NCBI GenBank assembly: GCA_963920665.1
Contig: OY987268.1
Location: 12,216,501-12,280,500 of the forward strand
DNA length: 64,000 bases
From: Straminergon stramineum
Taxonomy: Eukaryota; Streptophyta; Bryopsida; Hypnales; Calliergonaceae
Direction of reading: 5' to 3'
Positions 1-11,291 of the stretch are shown in pieces. The translations under genes and the position numbers were made by a program. The notes beneath the pieces were generated by a model. That model did no database searches and was not told the origin of the DNA. It was given only the letters and a program-made list of their open reading frames with translations. Position 1 is the first letter of the stretch, and each line of letters opens with the position of its first letter.

Positions 1-979
1 TTTGAGATTTGCCACTGCACATCTGAAATGACGATATGTTTTATGATAAGCATTGAAAAGCGACTAAAATCGGGACATTCACCATCTTGTATCTTTTCAT
101 CTACAGAAGTTGTTACTTCCAAATGGACGATAACATTTTGTGAAAGCGATTTTCAGAACTCAATGATCGGTTCAGGTATTTTTTCATTCATATCCCCTTC
201 CGAACGAGAACCAACTTGAAATACTGCTCCTGATATAATGGAATCACACAAAGAAACCATTTTCATCACAATTTTGGCAAGAAATTATTGTTTTCAAATT
301 TCACAACCAACGAAATATCTTCAAATACAAGTTCCTTTGGTTCAAATTTGTCTGAAATATTTACCATACTGACCAAGACGAAGGATACTTTGACCTGCTT
401 TGCTGGTTCACTAGGCTATTTTCTGTCAATCTGAAAGATCTATGACCATTGACCATGTAAAAAGCTCCTCCTTTTCGAATCAGCATTGAATAGCGAAATG
501 CATATCAAGACAAAATGGTTATTGCAAGGGATGGACAAATAATACAGTGTATGGTATCAAATTACACAAATGCAGATCATAGCTTCTCAATATAGACAAA
601 CCTCAAACATGTTGCATTTGCAAGATCACATACTTGGTTCTCTCACCAAACCCTAGGCAAGAGACATACACTCCACCATCTCCAATTGCACGGCCTTAGG
701 AAACTAATGGACTCCTACATGCACGGTGACACATAGTTCACAACTTGATATGTTAAATTGTCCAATCAAATTAGGACAGAATATGACAGATTCTGAGTAT
801 ATACAAGGAATGTCAAATTGCAGAGTGTTGATTGTATCCAAACCAACACTCACTCTATGCTCTCAATATGACACTCATAAGTTCAACAAGCTTAAAAACT
901 AACTCTAAAGCGACACGCAGCAAAGACTACCAACTGTTTTAGAAACTATCTACAAAACTATCACACCTTGTCACCTCGC
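1..979. repeat. 3'-flank block of AP2 array, unit A
   Basis: There is no gene here. This is the 3' flank of the minus-strand AP2-like gene that ends at 980. It is strongly similar by eye to 4823-5849, to 14130-15455 (with extra insertions there), and to a truncated version at 21850-22173. Shared landmarks are a CGATAAGCGACTAAAAT-like string near the outer edge, an ACCATTGACCATG motif and a segment rich in CTCCACC words. Short open frames here (for example 28-219) are not conserved as proteins and look like chance. Confidence 0.75.
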
Positions 980-2296
980 CTACGACTCTTTATGGCCCAT
1001 GCTCATAAATCTATTTGTATCAAATTGTTGCTCTTGATGATGACTTTGTAGCTGTGATTGCAATTGCGTAATCTGATGGTTCAATAGCCCATTCTCACGT
1101 TCCAGCTCTGAATGTTTTATCTCCCACTCCATGTTCTCGACTTCCATTCGAGACACTTGAGCCTTCAAGCATTCGATCTGCTTGTGAGCATCAAGCAATT
1201 CGTGTTGAGTCTTCGCGAGCACCGGAAGGAAGCAACCTGGGTCATTGAAATCAATTCTATTGTGTATATTGGGGTCAAGTTGTGAGCTCTGATACTGCAT
1301 GGCCGAATCCATTCCTAAGTTGACAGGCTGTCGAAGTTGTTGAATCGATGAAGTCGCTAACAGTTGGCTCTCTTCAGTCGGCATCTCCAAGGCTAGTCTA
1401 GGTACACTTGGCGGCAGGCTCCTTGAAGCCCTTCGCTTAACAAACTCTGCATAAACCTTCAGGACTTGATCCCCAACTTGTTTCACCTTCTCCTCGTAAG
1501 GCAGGCTAGGGTCCAAGCTCAATGTTGGAATGGAGAAGTACGCATCTTCTCCGAGATCCAATCGCCCCAAACGATGCTTAGACTTATTGCAATAAAAAGC
1601 AGCAATTTGATATGCAATTTCCCCCTCAGCTTTGGTATCGTACGAACCCAGAGAGATCCTCTTAGACTTCCCACCCATGCCTCTCATCACAGGAAACTTA
1701 ATTCGTGGTTCCCACTTGCTGGAACCAGGTCTTTGATACACTGCTCTTCTAGAAATGACTTCTCTAAATTTAATCCAAACGTATGCAGCTTGGAACAGAA
1801 GTATGGAGATGGAGATGTCTCTAAAATCTAAAGAACCGGAGGAGCCTGCTTTAGAACCACCCCTATCAATGTAACCTATGAGATAAAAGTAGACAAAAGA
1901 TAGCAGAACGACTGCTGATACCACAATGGCATCTGCGACTCTTCGTCCACCAATAAGCGGAGGCTGCCTATCCTCACTAAACAAAGTATCCAGAACGGTC
2001 AATCCGACCCCACTGGTGTATCCGAACGCCTGCCATACCGCAATGATTTTTGCGACACCCTGCCGAGCCTTCACCACTGACCTTAGGCAGCGACACGCAG
2101 ACATCACCCTAGCAATGTCGCGGGCATCTTCCAATCGATTAACAATATTATTCAGCACATAATCGGGAATAGTGGGGAGGGATCTTGTCAAGTTCCCTGA
2201 AGCCTTCACATCATCAACCTCTGCGTACGCCTCCTTCAATTCATCACCGACGTCTGTCACCTCCTTCATGGAAACCAGGAATGGGTCCTCCGCCAT
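980..2296 (-). CDS. AP2-like domain protein with F-box-like motif and membrane segments (copy A)
   Basis: Single-exon open frame of 438 aa starting at an ATG in a CAGCCATG context. In order, it shows an acidic helix-like N-terminus (1-35) and an F-box-like stretch at about 40-76 (LPTIPDYVLNNIVNRL, then DARDIA and CRCLRSVV). A hydrophobic, probably membrane-spanning segment follows at 121-143, and a second weaker one at 160-176. An AP2/ERF-like domain at about 183-250 keeps QRPGSSKWEPRIKFP and LGSYDTKAEGEIAYQIAA, matching the beta-strand and amphipathic-helix halves of AP2. A coiled coil runs from about 358 to 425. AP2 domains normally bind DNA; a membrane-anchored or F-box-linked AP2 protein is my inference. 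The canonical YRG is RRA here and the domain is divergent. It is the first of three tandem paralogues (see 5850 and 15456). The F-box call is the least certain part. Confidence 0.72.
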   Translation of the reverse strand: MAEDPFLVSMKEVTDVGDELKEAYAEVDDVKASGNLTRSLPTIPDYVLNNIVNRLEDARDIARVMSACRCLRSVVKARQGVAKIIAVWQAFGYTSGVGLTVLDTLFSEDRQPPLIGGRRVADAIVVSAVVLLSFVYFYLIGYIDRGGSKAGSSGSLDFRDISISILLFQAAYVWIKFREVISRRAVYQRPGSSKWEPRIKFPVMRGMGGKSKRISLGSYDTKAEGEIAYQIAAFYCNKSKHRLGRLDLGEDAYFSIPTLSLDPSLPYEEKVKQVGDQVLKVYAEFVKRRASRSLPPSVPRLALEMPTEESQLLATSSIQQLRQPVNLGMDSAMQYQSSQLDPNIHNRIDFNDPGCFLPVLAKTQHELLDAHKQIECLKAQVSRMEVENMEWEIKHSELERENGLLNHQITQLQSQLQSHHQEQQFDTNRFMSMGHKES

Positions 2297-2480
2297 GGCT
2301 GGAATTGTGAAGAATCCACCTCCTCCGAGAACTCAGCCTTTTCGCAATAAAAGGCAGCAATTTGATGAACGATTTCAGCCTCAGCGGCAATATCCGACAA
2401 ACCCAAAGGGATCCTATAATTCAGACTGGCAACGCGCCTATCGTCGTTCAAACTACCAAGGCTTTCACGCACTCCTCAAA
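2266..2480 (-). pseudogene. Degenerate upstream AP2-domain relic (copy A)
   Basis: Just upstream of copy A, and overlapping its start in another frame, an open frame reads like a decayed AP2 domain: a YRIPLGLSD strand, then AAEAEIVHQIAAFYCEKAEF, which matches the LGSYDTKAEAEVAYQIAAFYCNK half of the real domain. The N-terminal half is badly eroded. The ATG of copy A lies inside this relic, read in a different frame. A parallel relic precedes copy C. This suggests that the ancestor had two AP2 domains, or that an AP2 exon was duplicated, and that the first was lost. Confidence 0.6.
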
Positions 2481-3420
2481 GAATTGCGGCTCTGAATGGA
2501 ATCAAACAAGGCAGCTTAGAACAAAACAATAGCGATGACATGGATGTCTACATGCCTAAGAGAACTGGACGAGCCTAAGCCAATTGCCTACACTGTTCCA
2601 AAATCACTTCTCAGCGATCATACACAAATAGATTCGTCGGGAGATTCTCCAAATTCCTACCACTATAAACAAATTGGAGGTCTACAACAAGTGGGCAACG
2701 GAAGTTCACGTCCTTGACCAAATATCTCGTGTGTTTTTTCACGTCAACAACCGAGCATGAGAATAGGATTTACAATTCCTACTTCACTTTCCAAATAACA
2801 TCAGAGGCTAGAAATCACAATGTCCGGGGTCTGGACTTCCACGACTTCTAGAAATTCAGGCAAAGAACACCTCCCCCCACCTCCTACTCTCAAATCTCCC
2901 CCAAATTCCTGAGACAGTAGGTACATGCAGCAAACCCAGAAAACTCAAGCCAACAGCGAGTGCATGGTGTCACCTTCCTCCCGAGTCAAGAAGGTGTGCA
3001 AGAAGACCACCTCCAGACTACCCGAATTGCACCACTAGATCAGCGATCGCTTCGGCAGTTCCCACTTCATCCTACTCGACTGGAGGCAACGAAACCCAAG
3101 AGAGAAAAAGGTAACTGTCTTGATGGACCAAATGCAAAACTTTCTTATACTGTGAAGGAAGAGGAAAGGAGCCCTGAGGCAGGGGCAGAGGGAGGATGAA
3201 AAAGGAAGGGGGAGGCAGGGTGGGGGAAAGAGGAGGAAGGGGGAGGACGGAACTCACGGAAGGGGAGGAGGGGGACGGAGGGGAAAGGCTGCTGCACTGA
3301 GGGAGCAACCAATTTTTTTCTGGCACAATGGGGGCAGATTACGCCATTTCTAAATAAATCTCTACTTTTCGTCAAATAAAAGTATAGTTTATTTCACCAG
3401 AAAATTTTCATTTCTATTTT
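2430..3420 (-). promoter_or_regulatory. Conserved 5' block of AP2 unit A with CT-rich tract
   Basis: Upstream region of copy A, conserved by eye at 8230-9120 (copy B) and 16840-18230 (copy C). It includes a CGATCGCTTCAGCAGTTCCCA-like core (around 3045 on the plus strand) and a long purine-rich tract at 3160-3290, which is pyrimidine-rich on the coding strand. Beyond it is an AATAAATCTCTA motif at about 3350. Conservation across all units and the CT-rich tract suggest promoter plus 5' leader. I cannot place the transcription start or any upstream splice sites. Short open frames in the tract are low-complexity artefacts. Confidence 0.5.
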
Positions 3421-4245
3421 AAATCTACACCTTAAATTTAATTTAAATTAAAACAAAAATTTCTAATACATTGAGATTTTAGAAAGCATTAGCCCTGATG
3501 TGGCATTCTTAGTATTGTTGGAAAGCTCTTCACAAAGAGGGGTGCAAGTGACTTGTTTTTTGGCATTTCGACATATGATGTGAAAGTTATTGAACTTCAA
3601 AGTTTTTACAAATTAGAAAATTGAATTAAATTATCTTTTATTTTGAAAAAACCATAGCTTTCACATCACATATTCAAATGCCAAAAAACAAAATCCTTGC
3701 ACTCCTTCGTGCATAAAGCTTTCTATTCATATCAAGAACACAAACTCTCACACCACAACAAAGCCCTTGCACTCCTTCACGCATAAAAAATACTGAATTT
3801 TTTAAAACTAGAAAATTAAAAAAAATAGTTTTATTTTTATTTCTATTTTGGCAGTGGCAAAGGGCACACTAGCATGAATGAAGTTGCCAAGTTTGAATGA
3901 AAAATTGCATGAATGTAATTGAAAAGTGTTTTTTGGTCCAAAAGAAGGATGAATGTAGAAATCCAATGCTTTACCAAATTTTAAGTGATTGCCATCCTTG
4001 CACTTTTTCAAAAAGTAGAAAAATACCCTGGTGAGGAGACTTAATCATCAAACTGCAAATAGTCCCTCATGCAGAATTGGTAACATTCATAACTGCGACT
4101 AAGCGAGAACAAGAACACTGACCCAAACTTCATAAGCTCATACAAAATATATGACACAAAATGTTTATACAAAATGTTTCCACAAAGATAGCCGGTAACA
4201 TTAATGTTAATTATTCTTCAGTTATTGAAATTTCTACTACACATC
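3421..4245. other. AT-rich spacer between AP2 units A and B
   Basis: No gene seen. The end of the stretch (4040-4245) resembles 13120-13210 and 14040-14130 in the later units, with material missing in between. Two imperfect copies of a short segment with AAGCCCTTGCACTCCTTC-like text occur around 3690-3790. Confidence 0.5.
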
Positions 4246-4249
4246 TTAA

Positions 4250-4818
4250 CCCCTAAACGCATTGACGTCTATTTTTTGGATGATGAACAATTTGAAACAC
4301 CAGTTTCATCCTCCTAACTACTTGGACGAAAGTTATTTTAATTTGTGAAGATACATTATCAAGTTGTTGTCCTATCTAAGGTTTGGATTTGGTGTTAGTA
4401 GAGTTCATATTTTTCTAAAATTACAAATGTGCAAGTATGTCAAGTGGTCAAACTGCATTGACTTTAGTTCTAAACTGGATTAGCCAAAATGAGGTCATAG
4501 ATAGGAAGAACACAAAAATTTCAAAAAATCAACATGTGAAGAGAACCTCATTTCAAATCCATTCCAAAAAATTTTACTCAAAAAATGATAATATTTTGCT
4601 TGTAACCGAATTTTGAAGGAATTTTGGAATTTCTCTTTCAAAATTTATAAAAAAATATTGGTGATAAAATTGATGAATCTAACCGTACAGATGGAATCTA
4701 AAAATCATAATATACAACTTTCATTTGTATATCAAGTCCAAAACATGCTTCCAAATAGTACTTTATAATGATTTTTCTCAAATTGTCAATTTTGGAGATG
4801 AATCTGGACGTTTAGGGG
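4250..4818. mobile_element. TTAA-inserted element with CCCCTAAACG ends (copy 1)
   Basis: A 569-bp block with inverted ends CCCCTAAACG / CGTTTAGGGG, flanked on both sides by TTAA (4246-4249 and 4819-4822). The paralogous site at about 14121-14140 reads ACACATCTTAATTAGATGAC without the block, so the insertion and the duplicated TTAA are directly visible. No coding capacity is seen. The interior is related to 53232-53787. TTAA target duplication with CCC-type ends is the rule of the piggyBac superfamily; assignment to it is inference. Confidence 0.78.
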
Positions 4819-4822
4819 TTAA

Positions 4823-5849
4823 TTAGATGATGATATGTTTCATGGTAAACATCGATAAGCGACTAAAATGGGCACATTCACCATCTTGTATCCCTTCATC
4901 TACAGAAGTTGTTAAGTTGTTACTTCCAAATTGACGATTACATTTTGTGAAAGCGATTTACAGAACTCACTTATCGGTTCAGGTATTTTTTCATTCATAT
5001 CCCCTTCCGAACCAGAACCAACTTGAGATAGTGCTTCTGCTGGACGAGGAAGAGGCTCCTCCACACTGTACTCCCAAGTCCCAATATAATGGAATCACAC
5101 AAAGAAACCATTTCATCACAATTGTGGCAAGACATTATTGTTTTCAATTTTACGACAAACTAAATACCTTCAAATGAAATTTCCTTTGGTTCAAATGAGG
5201 CGTAATTATTTACCATACTGACCCGAGACGAAGTGCACCTTGACCTGCTTTGCTGGTTCACTACAGTAGGCTATCTTCTGTCAATCTGAAAGATCTATGA
5301 CCATTGACCATGTTGAAAGTTCCTCCTCTTCTAATCAGCATTGAATAGCGAAATGCATATTGACACAATGCAAAATAGTTCTTGCAAGGGATTGACAAAT
5401 AATACAGTGTATGGCATCGAACTACACAAATGCAGATCATAGCTCTTCTCAATATAGACAAACCTCAAACATGTTGCATTTGCAAGATCACATACTTTGT
5501 TCTCCCACCAAACCCTAGTCAATAGACATACACTCCACCATCTCCAATTGCACGGCCTAGGAAACTAATGGACTCCTACATGCTCGGTGACACATAGAAC
5601 TTTCACAACTTGATATGTTAAATTGTCCAATCAGATTAGGACAGAATTTGAGAGATTCTCAAGATAGACAAGAAACATGCACTTGAAGGGAATAAGTAAA
5701 TGCAGTGCGTTGATTGTGCCCAATCCCACATTCACTCTGTGCTCTCAATATGACACTCATAAGTTCTTGAAAAGGTGTGAAAAGAAAAACTAGAGCAACA
5801 TGCAAAAAAAAGTACCAATTGTTTCAAAAACTCCGTACCATCTACAAAA
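4823..5849. repeat. 3'-flank block of AP2 array, unit B
   Basis: Paralogue of 1-979, lying 3' of copy B. It keeps the GCGACTAAAAT landmark, the GACCATTGACCATG motif and the CTCCACCATCTCC stretch. A small insertion around 5025-5080 (GAAGAGGCTCCTCC) is also present in units C and D but not in A. The short open frames are unsupported. Confidence 0.7.
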
Positions 5850-7988
5850 CTAAAACACGATGTCACCTCCTAACGACTCTTCATGCTCCATAGCGAGATA
5901 TCTATCAAGATCAAATTCCTCCTCCGAATGCTGTGACTGCATATTCTCATGGTTCAATAGCTCATTTTCATGTTCCAACTGCAAATTTCTTTGTTCCAAC
6001 TCCGAAATTTTTCTCTCCAGCTCCGAGTAGTTTCTTTCCAGCTCCGAATACTTTACATCCCACCTCATGTTCTCGACTTCTGTTTGGGACTCTTGGGCCT
6101 TCAAACATTCTCGCTGCTTGTAAGCACTAAGCAACTCGTGTTGAGTTTCCGTGTGCAAAAGAAGCAAGGAACTGGGGTTGTTGAAATCGACTCTATTGTG
6201 TGCGTTGGGGCCAAGCTCAAAGCCCAGACACTGCATGGCCGAATCTATCCCTGAGTTGAGAGGTTGTCGAAGTTGCTGAATCGGTGAAGTCGCTAAGAGT
6301 TGACTCTCTCCAATTGGCATCTCCAAGGCTAGTCCAGGTGCACGTGGCGGCAGGTTCCTTGAAGCCTTCTGCTCTTCAAACTGAGCATGAACCTCCAAAA
6401 CTTGATCCCGGACTTGTGTCCGCTTCTCCTCGTAAGACAAGCGGGGGTTCATCCTCAAGGTTGGAATGGGGAAGTAGTCACCCCCTCCAAGATCCAGGTA
6501 ACAAGTGTGCTTCGGCTTCTTGCAATAAAAAGAAGCAATTTGATATGCAATTATCCCCTCAGCTTTCGTATCGTATGAACCCAAAGGAACCCTTTTCGAC
6601 TTAATTTGAGGTTCACCCTTTAAACCCATGCCTTTTGTCACAGGAAACTTAATTCGAGGTTCATACTTGTCGGAACCAGGTCTCTGATACACTGCTCCAT
6701 CAGGAATGTCGTCCGTCAACCTATAAACCGTTCCATTTATCACCTAGTGGGTGATCAAGACAAGTGGATCAAAATCAACGAATTCACACAAAAAAATTCA
6801 TCATCACCAACACAACAATACATATCTATCATCCCAGTGACATCCCAACTCATTTGGAACAAAAAACACTTCTGCCAAATGGAAACAAGTAAATGGATAA
6901 AGTAACTTTACTCACACCTTGCGTAAACCTGACCTCTTTTGAATATGGGAATCTTCAAAACGTGTCCCCAGCAAAACCAATCTACTAATCGCTTCAACAA
7001 TCTCCTCTCGGTAGTTCACTTCTCCCAACTCAAAGTTGTACTTCAAGGCATTGGTGTGGCTTAACAATTGCAAGGCATTGTTCCAATCAGTCAAATCAAT
7101 CCTGCTATCATGTTCCGCCCAAATATGCCACAATGATAACAGATGGTTATCTACATCATGACATTGTGGAAGTGAAATGCCAAGATGAACTTGCATTATT
7201 CTGAAGCTTGGCTTTCTCTTTTGGACATTTGCCATTGCCACCAACTCCAACATGCACCATTTCGAAGTAAAGAATTCCTCCGATAGCACCACCACACCAA
7301 CTTCACATTGGTCAATAGCTTCAAAGATAAGCTTTCGAAAATCCTTTCCAGTGGGCAAGCAATCCGGACGCTTGTCAAAAAAGGGAGAAAGGTCACATCT
7401 CTCCAAGTCCACACACAACTGTTCCACAAACCCTTTTTAGGCACCACTGTGGCTAAAAAGCCTTATGCTTTGGTTGTAACGTGGAATTCCTGTCCACTCC
7501 ATGTAATCAACAACCAATCAATCAATGTTGAAAGAGAAACTAAAAAGTATTTTATAATCGAGGTTGACACTATAATTGCAACAATCACAATATTTGCTAT
7601 TCAAACCAAATGAGCCAAGATGAGCAATGTGCAAGAAATTGCAAATCACAGTTACTACTAACCCATAGCCATTGCAAGCGCTTGTAGACAGGCTAGTGCT
7701 CCCCAGCTCCATGCTTCAAATCGTTCTATGTCTGGAAAACATCGCCAGAACATTACATCTAGTAAGAATCACTCGGGGCAGTCAATCTCCTCCAGGTCTT
7801 CCATAGTACAAACTACCTGGAGAATCATGCACATCCTGAATACCCAATGCTCTCAGGTGACCAATTCTAAGGCGCCAGATGAAAAATTGAAAGAGATTCA
7901 TCAACATCAATTTAAGATTGATCAGCCCCACCACAGCCCCTCTCAACAACGACAACCTGCCTTCAAGATTGACACAAATCTCCTCCAT
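5850..7988 (-). CDS. TIR-AP2-coiled-coil chimera (copy B), three-exon model
   Basis: Inferred exons are 7817-7988, 6918-7432 and 5850-6743 on the minus strand (526 aa). An alternative junction, 6916 to 6720, also keeps the frame (519 aa). Exon 1 starts at the first ATG after an in-frame stop and encodes a partly hydrophobic leader; its donor is CAG|GTAGTT. Exon 2 is TIR-like: LSPFFDKRPDCLPTG, AIDQCEVGVVVLSEEFFTSKWCMLEL and ITxxx-type downstream blocks, with the Glu of SKWCMLEL at the position that is catalytic in NADase TIR domains. Exon 3 gives the AP2-like domain (GAVYQRPGSDKYEPRIKFP, then LGSYDTKAEG) and a long coiled coil, paralogous to copies A and C. The usual TIR N-terminal FLSHRG strand is missing from the model; upstream of 7432 a similar SHSGA string is followed by a stop. 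The gene may be functional with a short TIR, or a recent non-functional fusion. Confidence 0.6.
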
Positions 7989-8229
7989 GGACGGATTTAC
8001 TCTTCTCTCGATCGCGGACACACAAGATTCGGGCCACGCCAAACGAATGATTCATAGTGACTTACAGGAAAAAACCTGTGCGACTCACACGGATACAATG
8101 TTCTATGACGGTGTCCCGAAATGCAACCCTCGATCGGCGATCGCTTCAGCAGTTCTCAATTCATCCAACCCTACAGGAGGCAGCGAAGCCAAAGAGAGAA
8201 AAGAGTACATTAAAAAGGTCCTTAGTCGT
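7989..8229 (-). repeat. Second copy of the AP2 5' block upstream of the TIR exon
   Basis: Positions 8115-8225 repeat, imperfectly, the segment at 8780-8890: a GCGATCGCTTCAGCAGTT core, then TCATCC, then GAGAGAAAAGAGTACATT. Unit B therefore carries the conserved AP2 5' block twice, once directly ahead of the TIR-bearing exons and once farther upstream. This fits the TIR module having entered, or the unit having recombined, within the 5' region. Confidence 0.5.
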
Positions 8230-9120
8230 GGTTCAACCAACCAAGTCCTGCATACACTCCTCAAAGAATCACGTCCCTGAATGGAATCCAAACGAAGCAT
8301 TACAGCAGAACTACACAGATGGCATGAATGTCTCCAGACCTAAACAACTGCACGAACCTAAGCCAATTGCCTCCACTGTTCCAAAATATCTCCCAGCGAT
8401 CATACACAAACAGATTCATCAGTGGCTTCACCAAAAATTGGAGGTCTACAGCAAAATGGGCAATGGAAGTCCACGTAATTGACCAGATACCTCCAGTGTT
8501 TTTTCAAGGCTACAACCGAGCACAACAATAGGGTTTACAATTCCTACTCCATCTTCCAAATAACAACAAAGGCTAGATATCACACCGTTCGGGGTCTGGA
8601 CTTGCACGACTTCTAGAAATTCAGGCAAAGACCACCTCCCCCACCTCCTAGTCTCAAACCTCCCGCAAACTCCTTGGACCCAGAAAGCTCAAGCCAACAG
8701 CAAGTAGTGAGTGCATCGTGTCACCTTACTCCCGAGTCGAGAAGCCGAGTCAGAAGACCACCTCCCAACAGCCCGAATTGCGCCCCTAGATCGACGATCG
8801 CTTCAGCAGTTCCCAATTCATCCTACTCGACTGGAGGCATCGAAGCCCAAGAGAGAAAGAGTACATTCGAAAGGTCCTTCGAGTCTCTGCAAGCGAACTG
8901 GCTTCGTGGAGCAAATGCGAAGCTTTCTTATACAGAGAACGAGGAGGAAGGAAGGAGGACTGAGGCAAGCGCGGAGGGAGGAAGAGGGAGGGGAAGGAGG
9001 GAGGAAAGAGACGGACGGAGGCGGACGGAGGGGGACGGAGGGTGAGGGGGGCTGCAGTGAGGAACAACGCATTTTGGGGGGGGCACAATTGGCCAAATTG
9101 TACCATTTCAAAATAAATCT
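8230..9120 (-). promoter_or_regulatory. Conserved 5' block of AP2 unit B
   Basis: Paralogue of 2430-3420 and 16840-18230. It has the CCTCAAAGAATCACGTC segment, the GATCGACGATCGCTTCAGCAG core, a purine-rich tract at 8935-9055 and the ACAATTGGCCAAATTGTACC motif before the outer boundary. It is probably promoter and leader of copy B. No transcription start can be assigned from sequence alone. Confidence 0.5.
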
Positions 9121-11291
9121 CTATGTTTCCTCAAAGAAAAGTACCATACTCACTACACATGCCGGTTTAACGTTCTGCATCGAATTACTACTTAATGTTG
9201 GCAATTGTGATTCAAGATTTTTCTAAAAATTGAAATATTTGAATCAAGTGAAAAATAATATTCCCATAATAATTTCATTTATTCTTAAATTCTATTTTGT
9301 TAATCCTGATCACTTAGTATGTAAGTCATTTTTCAACAAAAAGACTCCATGTCATTGAAGTGGAAATCACAAATTTTGGATGAAAATGTGCATGAATAGG
9401 ATTGGAAACTATTATTTTATTCAAAATAGGAATGAATGTAGAAATATTGTGCATCTTTTAGAAATATGTAGAAATATGAATGAATGTATATAGATTTCAT
9501 AGATTTCTATCTTGACATTCTTTCAAAAAAACAAAAAAATCTAAAAGAAAAACTTTAATAGGTAGGAAGTTCCAGTGGTTACTTATCATAACATAAACAT
9601 ACTTATTATGGATCCAAACCCAATGGAGATTCTTGGCATCCTAAGGTTGTAAAAATTGCACTCATGGAATTGGGGTTCAAGGGTTGGAATTAGGTTGAAA
9701 AGTCATCATTTTAGGAATCCAATGAACAACATTGTGCATCTTCTACACATGACCAATGGTTCATTCATTATTGCACAATTTCAATGGACACTTAGAGATT
9801 GCTACTAGAACTATGTCTAGAATTTAGAGAGACATATTAGCATCCAAAAGGACAAGAATAGATCTTATAAAGGTTCACAATAGGAAGCTCTAGAATTTTG
9901 CTTTGGCGGACTAGAATGTCTCTTTTGAAAAAAAATGAGTTTGACCAAAATGAATGTAGACTATTTTTTCATTCGTTGTTCTTTTGCTAAATAAATGAGG
10001 ATCCAATAAGCACAACTATGTGCTCTAATCAAACAATCTACAATAGGCTTCCTAACTTAATTACACTTGATGGATTTGCCCCCCCCGCCCCCCCTCACAA
10101 ACTAGAAAAGGAAAGGAAAATCATGAGATATTCTACATGTATTTTGGTCAACCTAGTTTTGAAAACAACTCTAGTCAAAGTAACATTCCATTGCTTGCCA
10201 AGTTGCCATTGTAGATCCTAAGAAGGGGCTATTCTTGTTCTTTGTATACTAATGTGGCTCTCTTAATTCCCAACACAATTCTAAGGACAATCCAAAAGAG
10301 TCCTTTCTACCTCTAAATGCAATTTTTACTACTTTATAATACAAGAGAGCAAACTTGGGTCCAAGATTAGGTATTTCAATTGGAATGGTTTTCACAATGG
10401 ACCTTCTTCCATTATTACTTCTGGCTCAATTGAACACATCTTCTATCAAACACTTAAAATTACCGTATTGCAACAAAAAATTAAATTCTTTTCTAGGGTT
10501 ACATTTGTTAAAAATAATTCAAATATAATTCAATATGGCATCTATAAGTCTTCAAAAATTATGAGGTAGAATAATTGAATAGTGTAGAAAATATTAATGA
10601 AAATAATCCAAATTTATAAAACTTCAATTTTTTGCATACAACATTCCTAGTACAAAGTACAACACTTTCTATTAAGAAAATCATGAAAAATTGCAAAAAA
10701 CCAAGATGTAATCATTTTAATGTCCAAAATTTTTATTAGTGAAAAATTCAATGATATGTAAAGAACAAAGCCTACGATCAAAAGTCACATTGAAATATTA
10801 GATAAATCAACTAATGAAATTTGAAGAAAATATAATTTCATTTACTAAATAAAAATATCCCTAAAAATAAATTCTATTGTATACGGCCCAACAAATCTAA
10901 CTCCAAGGTACAGTATTCAATTTTGTAAAAAATTTAATATACTTGTTGTAATTTGAGCTATAAAAATAATTGCACCTAGTTTTGATCCATTAGTAATACT
11001 ATCCCATCTAGATTTTTGCCTACATTGTACATCCACTATTTCATAAGTGCATGGAATTAATTTGAAATATAATCATTTCAACACTTTGGAAATTAATAGT
11101 TGATTCATACAAAGTCTACAAAATGCATGCTAAAACTATTAGTTAATATCTCCTCAACTAACTACCAACAAGACACAAAATTCTTTTTTACAATTCAAGA
11201 ATAGGATCCATGATCAAGCCCCTATTGGAAAGAATTTAGGTGACAATATACAATACAAAAATCACATTTGAAGCCACTAAGATGCAATCCA
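9121..11291. repeat. Distal spacer block, unit B (paralogous to 18230-20130)
   Basis: No gene seen. The whole stretch aligns by eye with 18230-20130, including a CATTTCAAAATAAATCTCTA left edge, an AGAGAGACATATTAGCATCCAAAAGGA segment and an AGTTCTTTTTTACA-type right part. It shows that the array unit is larger than the AP2 gene itself. The open frames at 10018 and elsewhere are not conserved between the two copies. Confidence 0.65.

Noticed and set aside
3072..3375. Pro/Ser-rich minus-strand frames in the purine tract (also 8786-9111 and 17944-18215)
   Set aside because: Low-complexity translation of a GGA-rich tract in several frames at once; not conserved as protein.
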